NCBI GenBank assembly: GCA_024227995.1
Contig: CP100465.1
Span: 1,550,001-1,614,000 of the forward strand
DNA length: 64,000 bases
Source of the DNA: Halomicrococcus gelatinilyticus
GTDB taxonomy: Archaea > Halobacteriota > Halobacteria > Halobacteriales > Haladaptataceae
Direction of reading: 5' to 3'
In this document: piece by piece, positions 1 to 7,591 of the stretch
Layout of the letters: every line of letters starts with the position of its first letter
How positions within the stretch are numbered: the stretch's first letter is position 1
Notes under the pieces: generated by a model
The model's input: the letters and a program-made list of their open reading frames with translations, nothing else
What the model was told of the DNA's origin: nothing
Database searches by the model: none
Position numbers and translations under genes: made by a program

Positions 1-247
1 CTCTCATAATCTCACTGAGCACCGACCGCATACAAATCTCGTACTCATCATCGACGGAGTACTTCTCCGGCTGAACAGGCGGAATCCCCGATACGAGGGA
101 ATTCGGGTCGATTAGTAGGTCTGGTTCAACCTGCACTTCTATTGTGTCGCTATTGTGGCAGTCCATATTATATTCTTTTCCTGTGCCATCGTTTTTCTCG
201 GGGCTTACGCCCGTATACGGCAAAATCGGATTTAGCCGTTTAAGCAT
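1..247 (-). CDS. Unknown protein, 3' part missing (runs off left edge)
   Basis: The minus strand stays open from an ATG at 245-247 to the window edge, giving 82 codons without a stop. The encoded stretch is acidic and includes PEKYSVDDEYEICMRS, which reads like a genuine soluble protein rather than a shadow frame. An in-frame TGA lies at about 335-337, so a GTG/TTG start slightly upstream is possible. I do not recognise the family. It lies in the same orientation as the integrase and in the same lower-GC DNA, so it is probably cargo of the integrated element. The C-terminus lies outside the window. Confidence 0.55.
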   Translation of the reverse strand, partial: MLKRLNPILPYTGVSPEKNDGTGKEYNMDCHNSDTIEVQVEPDLLIDPNSLVSGIPPVQPEKYSVDDEYEICMRSVLSEIMR

Positions 248-361
248 GACGCCCAATTGATATACGATTTCACAAAAGAGAACTACCGTATACCTCAACA
301 GAAAGTGAACACTAGGCCTCAACCCGAGAAAGAATCATTACAGCAGTAGATGTATCAGCGA

Positions 362-598
362 CTACCAGTCACACTCACGACACCGTTCAACACCACTACC
401 ACCATGATGCTTTTGCCCACTGATTGCCCGCCTAATCTCGGTTACTCCTTCGAGACGCATGACATGGTATCCCGAATCACTCTCTCTTAGCTTATGACCA
501 ATTTTACAGCTTTTTTCGGCGGGCTCAGCAATATGCCACCGTCCATTTCTATCCTGACGCGCTTCAGCATGAGCCATATTGTCATCAATGAGATTCAT
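362..598 (-). CDS. Small Cys/His protein of the integrated element
   Basis: This is a 78-residue ORF from the ATG at 596-598; an in-frame ATG at 575-577 would give 71 residues. It has a CKIGH motif in the middle and a C-terminal CRECDW, so two CxxC/CxxxH-like pairs could bind one zinc ion. The protein is less acidic than its chromosomal neighbours and the DNA has lower GC, fitting viral or plasmid cargo. It is transcribed toward the truncated gene at the left edge, 115 nt away. I cannot assign a function. Short zinc proteins of this type are common in haloarchaeal viruses and elements. Confidence 0.5.
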   Translation of the reverse strand: MNLIDDNMAHAEARQDRNGRWHIAEPAEKSCKIGHKLRESDSGYHVMRLEGVTEIRRAISGQKHHGGSGVERCRECDW

Positions 599-1104
599 CT
601 TTGTAAGTGTTAATGCGATAACAGAGTTAGAATATGGGTCAGGATTAGAGGGAGACGGTCCCGGAACGGTCAACAGAAAATTGGGGCTGGGTCTGAGTTG
701 GTCAGTCCCGCGTATTTTTCAGCCCTTCAACAACGATTTTAAAAAATCATCCTCAGCTTCTGAGGAGGCGGAGAGGCGTCGTGAGGAGGCGTGGGGAGGT
801 CGCAACCCGTGCGCACCCAGGCAATCCCTGAGTCCGACGACCGGGAAGAGAGCCCGCTGGCAGCTCAGAACGGACAGTATGCATGATGACTCTCCTTTCA
901 CTGCCCCTCTATGGCTGGAAATAGAGGAGATCTCACTATCTCTGCTGTCGCCGTCGAGAGGCCATAGAATATTACTCCTGCTATAGCGCCCCTGATTATA
1001 GGAGATAGGGGATATTGCCAGCTACCCTAATATCCTCCTAATAGAGCCCCTATTGAGACGGCCCATATAGAGCCCGACTATAGGGATGAAAGGAAAACCG
1101 CGGC
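599..1104. other. Non-coding, repeat-rich gap beside the integrase
   Basis: About 500 bases without a credible gene; the open frames here give arginine/serine-rich shadow proteins. The segment 900-1085 is dense in short A/T-rich words (ATAG, ATAGAGCCC, CCCCTAT) and inverted repeats. 750-810 contains repeated GAGGAGGCG words. The position next to the integrase 3' end makes it a candidate for a recombination or terminator region, but no attachment site could be proven inside the window. Confidence 0.4.
906..927. repeat. Inverted repeat CCTCTAT / ATAGAGG
   Basis: Perfect 7-bp arms at 906-912 and 921-927 are separated by 8 nt. A second, weaker pair (CCCCT 989-993, AGGGG 1007-1011) lies 60 nt further on. 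Downstream of the integrase gene these may form terminator hairpins or protein-binding sites of the element. Confidence 0.5.
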
Positions 1105-2028
1105 CTAGAATTTGGCGTACTCCTGCTTCACGTCCTCATCCACGAGGCGGAGATATTGCTCGGTGACGTCCACCGACTTGTGGCCGAGGTTCTTTGAGAG
1201 CACTTTGATATTGATGCCCTGTTTGAGCGCGTGGACGGCATGGCCGTGACGAATCGAATGCGCAGTGACTGCTCGTCGCTCCTCCCCCTTCGCATCCGTA
1301 TAGAGCGTACTCTGAATGCCTGCGTTGGAGGCGGCCTTGCGCACAATCCGACCGACCTGGCGACCGCGGATATGCGCCACCTTCCGGGAGACGAAGAGGT
1401 ATTCAGAATCAGCCGCCGTCAGAAATCGGGCTCGCTCTCCCCCATCCAGATACGCGCGAAGGAGTGAATCGAGAGAAGGCTGATAGAACACTGTCCGCCA
1501 CTCCTGGGTTTTCGGGGCCCAAATTCGGATGCTGCGATTGTCGCGGTCGATATTCTCCAGCTTGATAGTAGCGGCCTCGGAGCGCCGGACGCCTGTCTGC
1601 CATAAGAGCCGTATCAGCAACTCATTCCGGACCTTTGGCCCGGGGACATTCGCCGCCATCTCCTCGACCTGCTCTTTCGTGACGTAGCTGATGTCCGCCT
1701 TGTCGTGCTTTTTCGTGGACCGCGTGTTCGTATAATCAGAGCGCTCCAGCTCTGCCATCGGATTCGCGTCAATCTCATCCCACTGTTCGAGGAAATCGTA
1801 GAGCAGATTGATGGAGGTGATGCGGCGACGCACTGTATTATCGCTCAACTCAGCACTGGCCTGGCGAAGATACCGATGAACATTGCGCGGCGAAGCCTCC
1901 AGCACATCGATATCCTGCTCCTGCAGCCACTCCTCGTATTTGCCGAGGTCCGATTTCCGCACTTTGTACGTGTTCGTCGAGTTCGCAGCCTGCACATCTT
2001 CCAGAAATTCCTCGATATGGGGATTCAT
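1105..2028 (-). CDS. Tyrosine recombinase (phage-integrase family)
   Basis: A 307-residue site-specific recombinase. The N-terminal half (about 1-100) is a helical SAM-like core-binding domain; the C-terminal half carries the full catalytic set. Visible residues are Arg148 in TGVRRSEA, a likely Lys173, the box HSIRH with His257 and Arg260, His283 in LGHKS and the nucleophile Tyr292 in TEQYLRL. The protein is therefore probably active. Family members integrate or excise viruses, plasmids and integrative elements, or resolve dimers. Its start lies 7 nt downstream of the RHH-like gene, so the two are probably co-transcribed. GC and codon use are lower than in the chromosomal genes to the right. 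It marks 1-2600 as part of a mobile element whose far end lies outside the window. Confidence 0.93.
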   Translation of the reverse strand: MNPHIEEFLEDVQAANSTNTYKVRKSDLGKYEEWLQEQDIDVLEASPRNVHRYLRQASAELSDNTVRRRITSINLLYDFLEQWDEIDANPMAELERSDYTNTRSTKKHDKADISYVTKEQVEEMAANVPGPKVRNELLIRLLWQTGVRRSEAATIKLENIDRDNRSIRIWAPKTQEWRTVFYQPSLDSLLRAYLDGGERARFLTAADSEYLFVSRKVAHIRGRQVGRIVRKAASNAGIQSTLYTDAKGEERRAVTAHSIRHGHAVHALKQGINIKVLSKNLGHKSVDVTEQYLRLVDEDVKQEYAKF

Positions 2029-2034
2029 CGCCTC

Positions 2035-2595
2035 TCACACCTCCTTGTAGAAGCGTTGTTCATCGCCGAATTCGATGACCTGCACGCGATTCATGGACGT
2101 TTGAAGGTGCGTGAGGGCGTCGTGAATCCGATACTCCCCCACATCAAGAGCCTGGGCGATATCTGCCACGCGCCCGGACTGCGCCCGCCGTTCCGGCGGA
2201 ATCTCCTCGCCTTTCAACGACTGGTGTTCGGCTTCGAGAATCTCCTCTTCAGATTCGGGGAGAAGGGCGAACACATCGTTGGCCAACTCTTCCGTCTCCT
2301 TATCGACCGCGACTTCCTGTTCGATGGCCTGAAGTCTGGTATCGAGGTCGCTGAGGCGCGTAGTGAGTTCTTGCAGTTGGTCGGTGATATCGCTGAGTTG
2401 ATTGGCAACATCCTCCTGTCCCGAGCCCGCTGCCGGGTCGTCGTCCCGTGCGATTTCTTTTTCGACGGCGTATCGAATGAGGTCCGAGAGGCTGCGGTGA
2501 TGATTGTTGGCGTAGCGCTTCCACTTCGACTTTTGGTCCGCACTGGTTTTCAGAATCACTTGCTTCCGATTACCGCTCATCTTGCCCAACCCCAT
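2035..2595 (-). CDS. Ribbon-helix-helix-like DNA-binding protein with coiled coil
   Basis: A 186-residue protein. The N-terminal 50 residues (NRKQVILKTSADQKSKW followed by SLSDLIRYAVEKEI) look like a CopG/Arc-type ribbon-helix-helix domain. A heptad-rich coiled coil (about residues 60-115) and a C-terminal helix-turn-helix-like segment (VADIAQALDVGEYRIHDAL) follow. I chose the ATG at 2593-2595 because the TATA-like box centred at 2620 lies 25 nt upstream, as expected for a leaderless haloarchaeal mRNA; ATG 2580 is an alternative. It ends 7 nt before the integrase and is likely co-transcribed. It may act as a regulator, excisionase-like partner or partition protein of the element; the function is inferred from architecture and context only. 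Confidence 0.72.
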   Translation of the reverse strand: MGLGKMSGNRKQVILKTSADQKSKWKRYANNHHRSLSDLIRYAVEKEIARDDDPAAGSGQEDVANQLSDITDQLQELTTRLSDLDTRLQAIEQEVAVDKETEELANDVFALLPESEEEILEAEHQSLKGEEIPPERRAQSGRVADIAQALDVGEYRIHDALTHLQTSMNRVQVIEFGDEQRFYKEV

Positions 2596-2615
2596 CAAGA
2601 GATTAGAGCGTAAGC

Positions 2616-2624
2616 GATATAAAC
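2616..2624. promoter_or_regulatory. Shared bidirectional TATA box (GATATAAAC)
   Basis: This reads GATATAAAC on plus and GTTTATATC on minus. Its centre (2620) is 25 nt from the minus-strand ATG at 2595 and 25 nt from the plus-strand ATG at 2645, the normal TATA-to-TSS spacing of leaderless haloarchaeal promoters. One box seems to serve both the mobile-element operon and the first chromosomal gene. The same geometry supports both start choices. Confidence 0.6.
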
Positions 2625-2644
2625 CTATTATAAGTATGTTTAAG

Positions 2645-2926
2645 CAGATGGACCGCATCTCCGCGCTTCGGAACGTCGAGGACGCGCTCGCAGACTTCGA
2701 GTCGGGCGAGGCGGGACTGGCCGAGACCGAAGAGCGCGTGCTGGCGGTGCTGCGCACATACGCGACCGAGTTCGAGAGCGACGGCGACCTCTCGGCCTAC
2801 CGCGCGAACGGCGACGAGGCCGCCGACGGCGTCGTCGTCGTCGCCGAGAGCGAGGACGGTGCACGGCGCCGCGTCCGCGAGCTGCTCGACGCCGACGACC
2901 TCGAGTTCGAAATCGAGAGTGTGTGA
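2645..2926 (+). CDS. Conserved haloarchaeal protein, unknown function
   Basis: A 93-residue acidic protein, MDRISALRNVEDALADFE at the start, helical in the first two thirds and with a short beta-rich C-terminus (DGVVVVAESEDGARRRV). I started it at ATG 2645 because of its 25-nt spacing to the TATA box at 2616-2624; ATG 2636 (three residues earlier) is possible. GC and acidity are those of the host chromosome, so the element/chromosome boundary lies just to its left. Homologues occur in other haloarchaea to my knowledge, but no function is known to me. No catalytic or metal-binding motif is visible. Confidence 0.8.
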   Translation, partial: QMDRISALRNVEDALADFESGEAGLAETEERVLAVLRTYATEFESDGDLSAYRANGDEAADGVVVVAESEDGARRRVRELLDADDLEFEIESV

Positions 2927-3146
2927 AATCTGTCAGTACGGCCGACATGGAAAAATAAATAAACTTGGTGCCGAAAAAGAGGGAACAGAGAACAGTGCGT
3001 AACCGTACCAATGACGGGACCGACGCCCCCGAACCGTCCCCAGGTTATGGTGTCAATAATAATGGTGGAAGGCCGATGACATCCACGGGATGGCCCGGGA
3101 CGGTACACGCGGCGAGCGAACGCGGACTCATCGAGGACGACCGCCG

Positions 3147-3743
3147 ATGACCGACGTCGCGGACCTCGACGACTCGTCGATACTGCTGCTGTCGCCACCG
3201 ATGCAGTCAGCGACCGACGAGACGTGTCTCGACCTCCTCGCGCAGGACGACCCCGAGCGCGAGAACGTCCTCTGGGTCACGTTCACCCGCTCGCCCGACA
3301 GCTGCATCCAGGACTGGCAGGGACACGTCGGCGACCATCCGGCGAACCTGCGGTTCATCAGCGTCGGCGACACCCTCCGGTCCGCGGCCGGTACCACCAC
3401 CACGGGGACGTCCGCCAACGCCGTCATCGAGACGCTCTCGAATCCCGGGGACCTGACCGGCCTCGGGATCCAGATCAGCGAGGTCCTCCAGCAGTGGCAG
3501 GACAACGACAACAGGACCGTCGCCTGCTTCCACTCCCTCACCTCACTGCTACAGTACGCCGACGTCCAGACGGTGTACAAGTTCCTCCACGTGCTCACGG
3601 GGCGGTTCAACACCGCCGGCGTCACCGCCCACTTCCACCTCGACCCCGACGCCCACGACGACCAGACCATCAACACGCTCACGTCGCTGTTCGACGCGGT
3701 CGCCGAGTTCGACGACGGCGAGTGGAACGTCCGCACCCGCTGA
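3147..3743 (+). CDS. Haloarchaeal RecA-like-fold protein with degenerate P-loop
   Basis: A 198-residue protein. The N-terminus SSILLLSPPMQSATDETCLD sits where RecA/KaiC-like ATPases have a Walker A loop, but the GxxxxGK pattern is absent. Later strands (NVLWVTFTRSPDSC, TVACFHSLTSLLQY) follow the typical order of this haloarchaeal family, which includes sensor or regulator relatives of KaiC and DUF835 proteins. ATG 3147 is chosen because upstream residues in the open frame are basic and shadow-like. A lower-GC stretch with CAATAATAATGG near 3047-3062 could be its promoter, implying a leader of about 60 nt. It is probably a cytosolic signalling protein rather than an active ATPase; the function is unknown. 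Confidence 0.75.
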   Translation: MTDVADLDDSSILLLSPPMQSATDETCLDLLAQDDPERENVLWVTFTRSPDSCIQDWQGHVGDHPANLRFISVGDTLRSAAGTTTTGTSANAVIETLSNPGDLTGLGIQISEVLQQWQDNDNRTVACFHSLTSLLQYADVQTVYKFLHVLTGRFNTAGVTAHFHLDPDAHDDQTINTLTSLFDAVAEFDDGEWNVRTR

Positions 3744-3779
3744 GTTAATTTTAAATTCTGTACGCGAAGAACTAACGGC

Positions 3780-4115
3780 GTGCTGCTGGTCATCACCTAC
3801 TCCCAGTCCGCACGGCAGACGCTGCGGAACGTCTGCAACGCCCACGGGGAGCACGTCGTCCGGCGTCTCGGTCGCGCGGCGCTGCTGGAGTCGACCGAGT
3901 TCGGGGCGTTCCTCGCGCTGCGCCTCCGCGCGAAGCACGACGACGTCCAGATAGAGCGCACGGTGCCGTTCAACGAGTTCCGCGACGTCCCGGAGTCGGT
4001 CAGGGAAGCCGCGAAGGCCTACGAGAACCGCGAACAGGCTAGCACGCCGTACGCGAGGTTCGCAGCGGGAACCGACCACCCGTCCCCCGACGAGATGCGC
4101 GACGTCGAGCTATGA
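3780..4115 (+). CDS. Haloarchaeal protein of MinD-linked operon, unknown
   Basis: A 111-residue protein with GTG start at 3780, 28 nt after the AT-rich box TTAATTTTAAATT, consistent with a leaderless transcript. It begins MLLVITYSQSARQTLRNVC, then has a helical, mildly basic middle and an acidic tail. No metal or nucleotide motif is visible. Its stop overlaps the start of the next gene (ATGA, 4112-4115), so it opens a tightly coupled cluster of four genes (3780-6560) that ends with a MinD-like ATPase. I know homologues only from haloarchaea. The function is unknown; a role with the ATPase is an inference from gene order. Confidence 0.8.
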   Translation: MLLVITYSQSARQTLRNVCNAHGEHVVRRLGRAALLESTEFGAFLALRLRAKHDDVQIERTVPFNEFRDVPESVREAAKAYENREQASTPYARFAAGTDHPSPDEMRDVEL

Positions 4116-4948
4116 AGGTGCAGCTCGCGGGCGTGCAGTACGACGGCCGGGCCGTAGACCTGACCGACCGCGGCCTGTCCCCGTCCGCCGTCGCCGCAGC
4201 GGTGCGGGAGGAGGGGGCAGGCGGCGTAGACCTCACCGTCCGCTGTCCGGACCCGGGCCCGGTCCACGACCGGGTGGGCGTCGTCACGCCGAACGCGACC
4301 GTCTCGGTGCGGGCCGCGCTGGCGGCAGCGGCCCGGTCGCGCGGCCTGTCCGCACCCCAGGACGACGAGATAGCGGCGACGGCGAATCGCATCGCAGCCG
4401 TCGACGTGCCGGACGTATCGCTGCAGGAGGCCCGGCGGCGCGTCGCGGAGGCAGAGGGGGACGAGACGGAGCTACGCGAGCGCGTCGCGGCGTTACGGGG
4501 GCGTGTACAGGCGCTCCGCGAGACGGGGACGGACCCCGCCGACGCGGAGGCGGAACTGGCGACGGCGACCCGGCAGCTCTCGGAGGCGGAGACCGAGCGC
4601 ATCGCAGCCGAGCAGGCGCTCGAACGGGCGCGCGACCGCGCCGAGACGGCACACGACCGCAGGGAGGAGCGACTGCGCCTCCGGGACCGGAAGGCGAACC
4701 TCGAACGCGCAGCGCGCGACCACCTCGCGCGGCAGGTCCACGCCGAGTTCCGCGACGCGGTGGCGGCCGTCCCCGGCGAGGGGAGCGCCGGGACGCGGCC
4801 GGGCGAGTTCGAGGGCGACGACGCGACGGCGGCGCTGGCGGTCGCTCGCGTGGCAGACGTCGACGCGCCGCTCGTGCTCGCGGTGGACCGCTTCGCGTCG
4901 GCGACCGCGGCCGCCGACCGTCTCGACGTGCCCGTACTCCACGTTTAA
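4112..4948 (+). CDS. Coiled-coil haloarchaeal protein of MinD-linked operon
   Basis: A 278-residue protein overlapping the preceding gene by 4 nt. Residues 1-75 form a beta-rich head (MKVQLAGVQYDGRAVDL, then VHDRVGVVTPNATVSV). Residues 105-215 are a long coiled coil of heptads rich in Glu, Arg, Ala and Leu. The C-terminal 50 residues look like a small alpha/beta segment (LAVARVADVDAPLVLAVDRF). A head-coil-tail layout suits a dimeric scaffold. It sits between two unknown proteins and upstream of a MinD-like ATPase, so it may be a partner or positioning scaffold; that is inference. No enzymatic motif is visible. Confidence 0.8.
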   Translation: MKVQLAGVQYDGRAVDLTDRGLSPSAVAAAVREEGAGGVDLTVRCPDPGPVHDRVGVVTPNATVSVRAALAAAARSRGLSAPQDDEIAATANRIAAVDVPDVSLQEARRRVAEAEGDETELRERVAALRGRVQALRETGTDPADAEAELATATRQLSEAETERIAAEQALERARDRAETAHDRREERLRLRDRKANLERAARDHLARQVHAEFRDAVAAVPGEGSAGTRPGEFEGDDATAALAVARVADVDAPLVLAVDRFASATAAADRLDVPVLHV

Positions 4949-4974
4949 GAAGGAAGCCGGGACCACGCCCGGAC

Positions 4975-5901
4975 ATGGTGACGCTTCGCTGGTCCGCGGA
5001 GTCCAGGAGCGGACCGCACGGGACCGTGACGCTCGTCGAACTGGTCGTCGCAAACCCGGGCGAGACGGCGATCCGGGTGCGGATCGGCAACCGACTCGAC
5101 GGCCCGGTCTGGCCGCCGCGGACCGACGGCGTGCCCGAGGCTGGCTGGGACGACGGCGGGTTCGAGGGCGTCGTCGACGGCGGCGACCGCCGCTCGCTCG
5201 GGTACGCGAGCCCCGGAGACAGCGACGGTCCGCCCGTCGAGGTCGTCTGGACCGAGCGCGCCGGAACGCCACCGGAGGACCGGGCGAGCAGCGACATGCC
5301 GGGCGGTGCCGGACTCGACCCGGAGGACGTCGCCATCGACACTGAACCCACCGCACGCGGTGCGATTCGCACGCTCGACGACCCGCGACCGCCCGGCGAC
5401 GCGGTGCCGCTGCCGACAGACGAACCGTCGGGAGGAGGTTCGAGGGAGGACGACGAGGTGGGCGACCACGACGGCGGGCGGACAGGGCCGGACGACGGTC
5501 CGGCCCTACCAGCCGCGGACGAGAACGACGCCGGACGTGTGGACGACGCCGGACGCCTGGACGACGAGAGCGTTCCGGAGACGGGAGAGGACGACCCGAC
5601 GGCGGCCGAAGCCTTCGACGCGGAAGTCGCTGAGGACGACGACCTGCCGGACCCGGTCGCCGCGTGGCTCGACGCGGTCGAGGAGCGGGTCGAGCGCCGC
5701 GAGGCGCTGGCAGACGCGGAATCGCTTGCGGCCGCGACCGAGGCGGTCGCGGGCGAAGGGGGACTGACGGCGACCGAGACGCTGCTCGCCGAAACCGGCG
5801 ACGACCGCGCCGCGCTCCGCGCGTTCGAAGCGCGCGCCGCCGACCTGCGCGAGCGGGCCGACGCCGAGGTTCCGATCGACGCGTACCGGAGGCTGGCGTG
5901 A
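4975..5901 (+). CDS. Acidic haloarchaeal protein of MinD-linked operon
   Basis: A 308-residue protein. Residues 1-85 are predicted beta-sandwich-like (VTLRWSAESRSGPHGTVTL, then VELVVANPGETAIRVRI), resembling domains that bind surfaces or other proteins. Residues 110-215 are a low-complexity acidic linker (Asp, Glu, Gly, Pro). The last 85 residues form an Ala/Glu-rich helical domain. The final codons overlap the GTG of the MinD-like gene (GTGA at 5898-5901), so translation is coupled. The layout (fold, disordered linker, helical tail) suits a partner of the ATPase. The function is unknown. Confidence 0.78.
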   Translation: MVTLRWSAESRSGPHGTVTLVELVVANPGETAIRVRIGNRLDGPVWPPRTDGVPEAGWDDGGFEGVVDGGDRRSLGYASPGDSDGPPVEVVWTERAGTPPEDRASSDMPGGAGLDPEDVAIDTEPTARGAIRTLDDPRPPGDAVPLPTDEPSGGGSREDDEVGDHDGGRTGPDDGPALPAADENDAGRVDDAGRLDDESVPETGEDDPTAAEAFDAEVAEDDDLPDPVAAWLDAVEERVERREALADAESLAAATEAVAGEGGLTATETLLAETGDDRAALRAFEARAADLRERADAEVPIDAYRRLA

Positions 5902-6560
5902 TCGTCGCGGTCGCGGGCGGGAAAGGCGGCGTCGGGAAGTCGACGATGGCGCTGAACCTCGGCGCCGAACTCGACGCCGTCGTCGTTGACGCCGACCTCG
6001 CGATGGCGGACCTTCCCGCGGGTCGCGGCCCGGACCTCCACGACGTGCTCGCCGGGCGCGCCGAACCGGTCGAGGCCGTGCAGCAGGTGGGACCGGTCGC
6101 GCTGCTCCCTTGCGGCCGGACGCTCGCCGGCGCACGCGCCTGCGACCTCACCGAGTTCGAGTCGACGCTGGCCGCGGTGGCCGCCGAGCACGAACGCGTC
6201 GTGGTCGACTGTCCGGCGGGGCTGGCGGCGGACGTGGGGCTCTCCCTCGTCGCGGCGGACGCGTGCGTCCTCGTGACGACGCCGCGCCGGTTCGCGCTGG
6301 CCGACGCGGTCCGGACGCGAGCGCTCGCGCGTCGCTTCGACGCGGGACTGGCGTGCGTCGGACTCAACCGCGTCGGCGACGACCCGCCGACGGCCAGCGT
6401 TCGACGGACGCTCGGTGCGCCGGTCGTCCCGGTACCGGAGTCGGGGACGGTGGCGCGGGCCCAGCGGAGCGGACGGCCGGTCGCGTCGCTCGCGCCGGAG
6501 AGCACGGCGGCAGAACGGTTCGGAGAGCTCGCGCGGACGGTTCAGTCCTGCAGGTCGTAG
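5898..6560 (+). CDS. MinD/ParA-like deviant-Walker ATPase
   Basis: A 220-residue P-loop ATPase of the SIMIBI class. The N-terminus MIVAVAGGKGGVGKSTMALN holds the deviant Walker A motif KGGVGKST with the signature lysine. VVVDADLAMADLP is the A' region and HERVVVDCPAGL the Walker B-like strand. It is shorter than typical MinD (about 260 residues), and I see no clear C-terminal membrane-targeting amphipathic helix. The GTG start overlaps the stop of the upstream gene. Family members position proteins, plasmids or appendages; several haloarchaeal paralogues exist. Here it probably works with the three preceding proteins. Its 3' end overlaps the convergent tfb gene by 19 nt. Confidence 0.85.
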   Translation: MIVAVAGGKGGVGKSTMALNLGAELDAVVVDADLAMADLPAGRGPDLHDVLAGRAEPVEAVQQVGPVALLPCGRTLAGARACDLTEFESTLAAVAAEHERVVVDCPAGLAADVGLSLVAADACVLVTTPRRFALADAVRTRALARRFDAGLACVGLNRVGDDPPTASVRRTLGAPVVPVPESGTVARAQRSGRPVASLAPESTAAERFGELARTVQSCRS

Positions 6561-7420
6561 TAGGTCGAGCGCAGGGTCACGGGCGTGACGTCGGCGACGT
6601 CGGCCGCCTCGCGCTGCGTGAGGTCGTGGTTGCGCTCGCGGGCGGCCGCGTAGAGACACGCCGCCGCCACGCCGCCGGGGTTGCGACCGGCGACGACGTT
6701 CCGGTCCTCCGCCTCGCCGACGAGTTCGCGCGCACGTCGCTCGGCCGCGACGGGGAGGTCGAGTTCGCTGGCGAACCGCGGGAGGTACTCGCGGGGGTCG
6801 ATGGGACCGGTCGGCAGCCCGAGGTCGCGGTTCAGCGCGTCGTAGGCGGCCTTCAGTTCGTCACGGTCGGCACGGGAGCGCTCGACCACCTCCGCGAGCG
6901 TGCGCGAGACGGCGGCGGTCCGGCAGGTCGCGTACACGGTCGCGGCGGCGAACCCCTCGAGCGAACGCCCGCGGAGCAGGTCCTCCGACTGGGCGGACTC
7001 GAACAGCACGCACGCCCGGTCGCGGACGTTCTCCGGCAACTGGAGCGCGCCGACGAGGCGCCGTATCTCGGTGAAGGCGTAGACGCGGTTCCGTTCGGCC
7101 TTCGAGGAGATGCGCGCGCGGTCGTGCTGGCGGCGCATTCGAGCCACGCGGCGACGCTTGCGGCCGGTCAGGCGGGTGCTGCGCTTGCCGTACCCGATCT
7201 CGGTCGTCAGGCCGCGGTCGTGGCGCGAGCGCGTGAGCGGCGCGCCGGTGCGCTTGCGGTCGGCGTCGTCGCCGTCGAACGACCGCCATTCAGGGCCGCG
7301 GTCGATTCGGTCCTCCGCGACGACGAGGCCGCACTCGGTGCAGACGGTCTCGGCGTCGCGCGTCCGCAACTGACCGCGGCATTCGGGGCACGTCTCGGCT
7401 GTCGAATGTGTCTGGCTCAT
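6542..7420 (-). CDS. tfb: Transcription initiation factor TFB
   Basis: A 292-residue archaeal TFIIB homologue. The N-terminal zinc ribbon has CPEC at 11-14 and CTEC at 27-30. The B-reader/linker region around residues 45-80 is Arg-rich. Two cyclin-like repeats follow (about 100-190 and 200-290), ending in the helix-turn-helix TQREAADVADVTPVTLRSTY. TFB recruits RNA polymerase to TBP-bound promoters. Haloarchaea carry several TFBs with partly specialised roles, so this may be one paralogue. I chose ATG 7420 over the GTG one codon earlier; a box TTTAAATACCATA lies about 27 nt upstream. A large palindrome (7497-7519) sits in the intergenic space shared with the divergent gene at 7592. Confidence 0.93.
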   Translation of the reverse strand: MSQTHSTAETCPECRGQLRTRDAETVCTECGLVVAEDRIDRGPEWRSFDGDDADRKRTGAPLTRSRHDRGLTTEIGYGKRSTRLTGRKRRRVARMRRQHDRARISSKAERNRVYAFTEIRRLVGALQLPENVRDRACVLFESAQSEDLLRGRSLEGFAAATVYATCRTAAVSRTLAEVVERSRADRDELKAAYDALNRDLGLPTGPIDPREYLPRFASELDLPVAAERRARELVGEAEDRNVVAGRNPGGVAAACLYAAARERNHDLTQREAADVADVTPVTLRSTYYDLQD

Positions 7421-7496
7421 CACAGTCGGAACTTCTCCCGATATGGTATTTAAACGAGCGCCGGAACGCCGATGATGACCGCTCTCGACGCCGACT

Positions 7497-7519
7497 AACG
7501 TACCGGTTACCGGTACGTT
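7497..7519. promoter_or_regulatory. 23-bp perfect palindrome between divergent promoters
   Basis: Arms AACGTACCGGT (7497-7507) and ACCGGTACGTT (7509-7519) flank one central T. The centre is 88 nt from the tfb start and 84 nt from the start at 7592, and the palindrome lies upstream of both predicted TATA boxes (about 7447 and 7565). This is the expected place for an activator or repressor operator controlling both genes. Confidence 0.65.
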
Positions 7520-7591
7520 GGAGACGGCAGCGGGTTATCATTCGCGATACCAATATGTAACGTTAAAGGTAGTCCGGGTGAAATCACCGAT

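Noticed and set aside
579..986. 135-codon plus-strand ORF in the element
   Set aside because: Low-complexity Ser/Arg/Leu content, overlaps the repeat region and lacks any promoter or motif.
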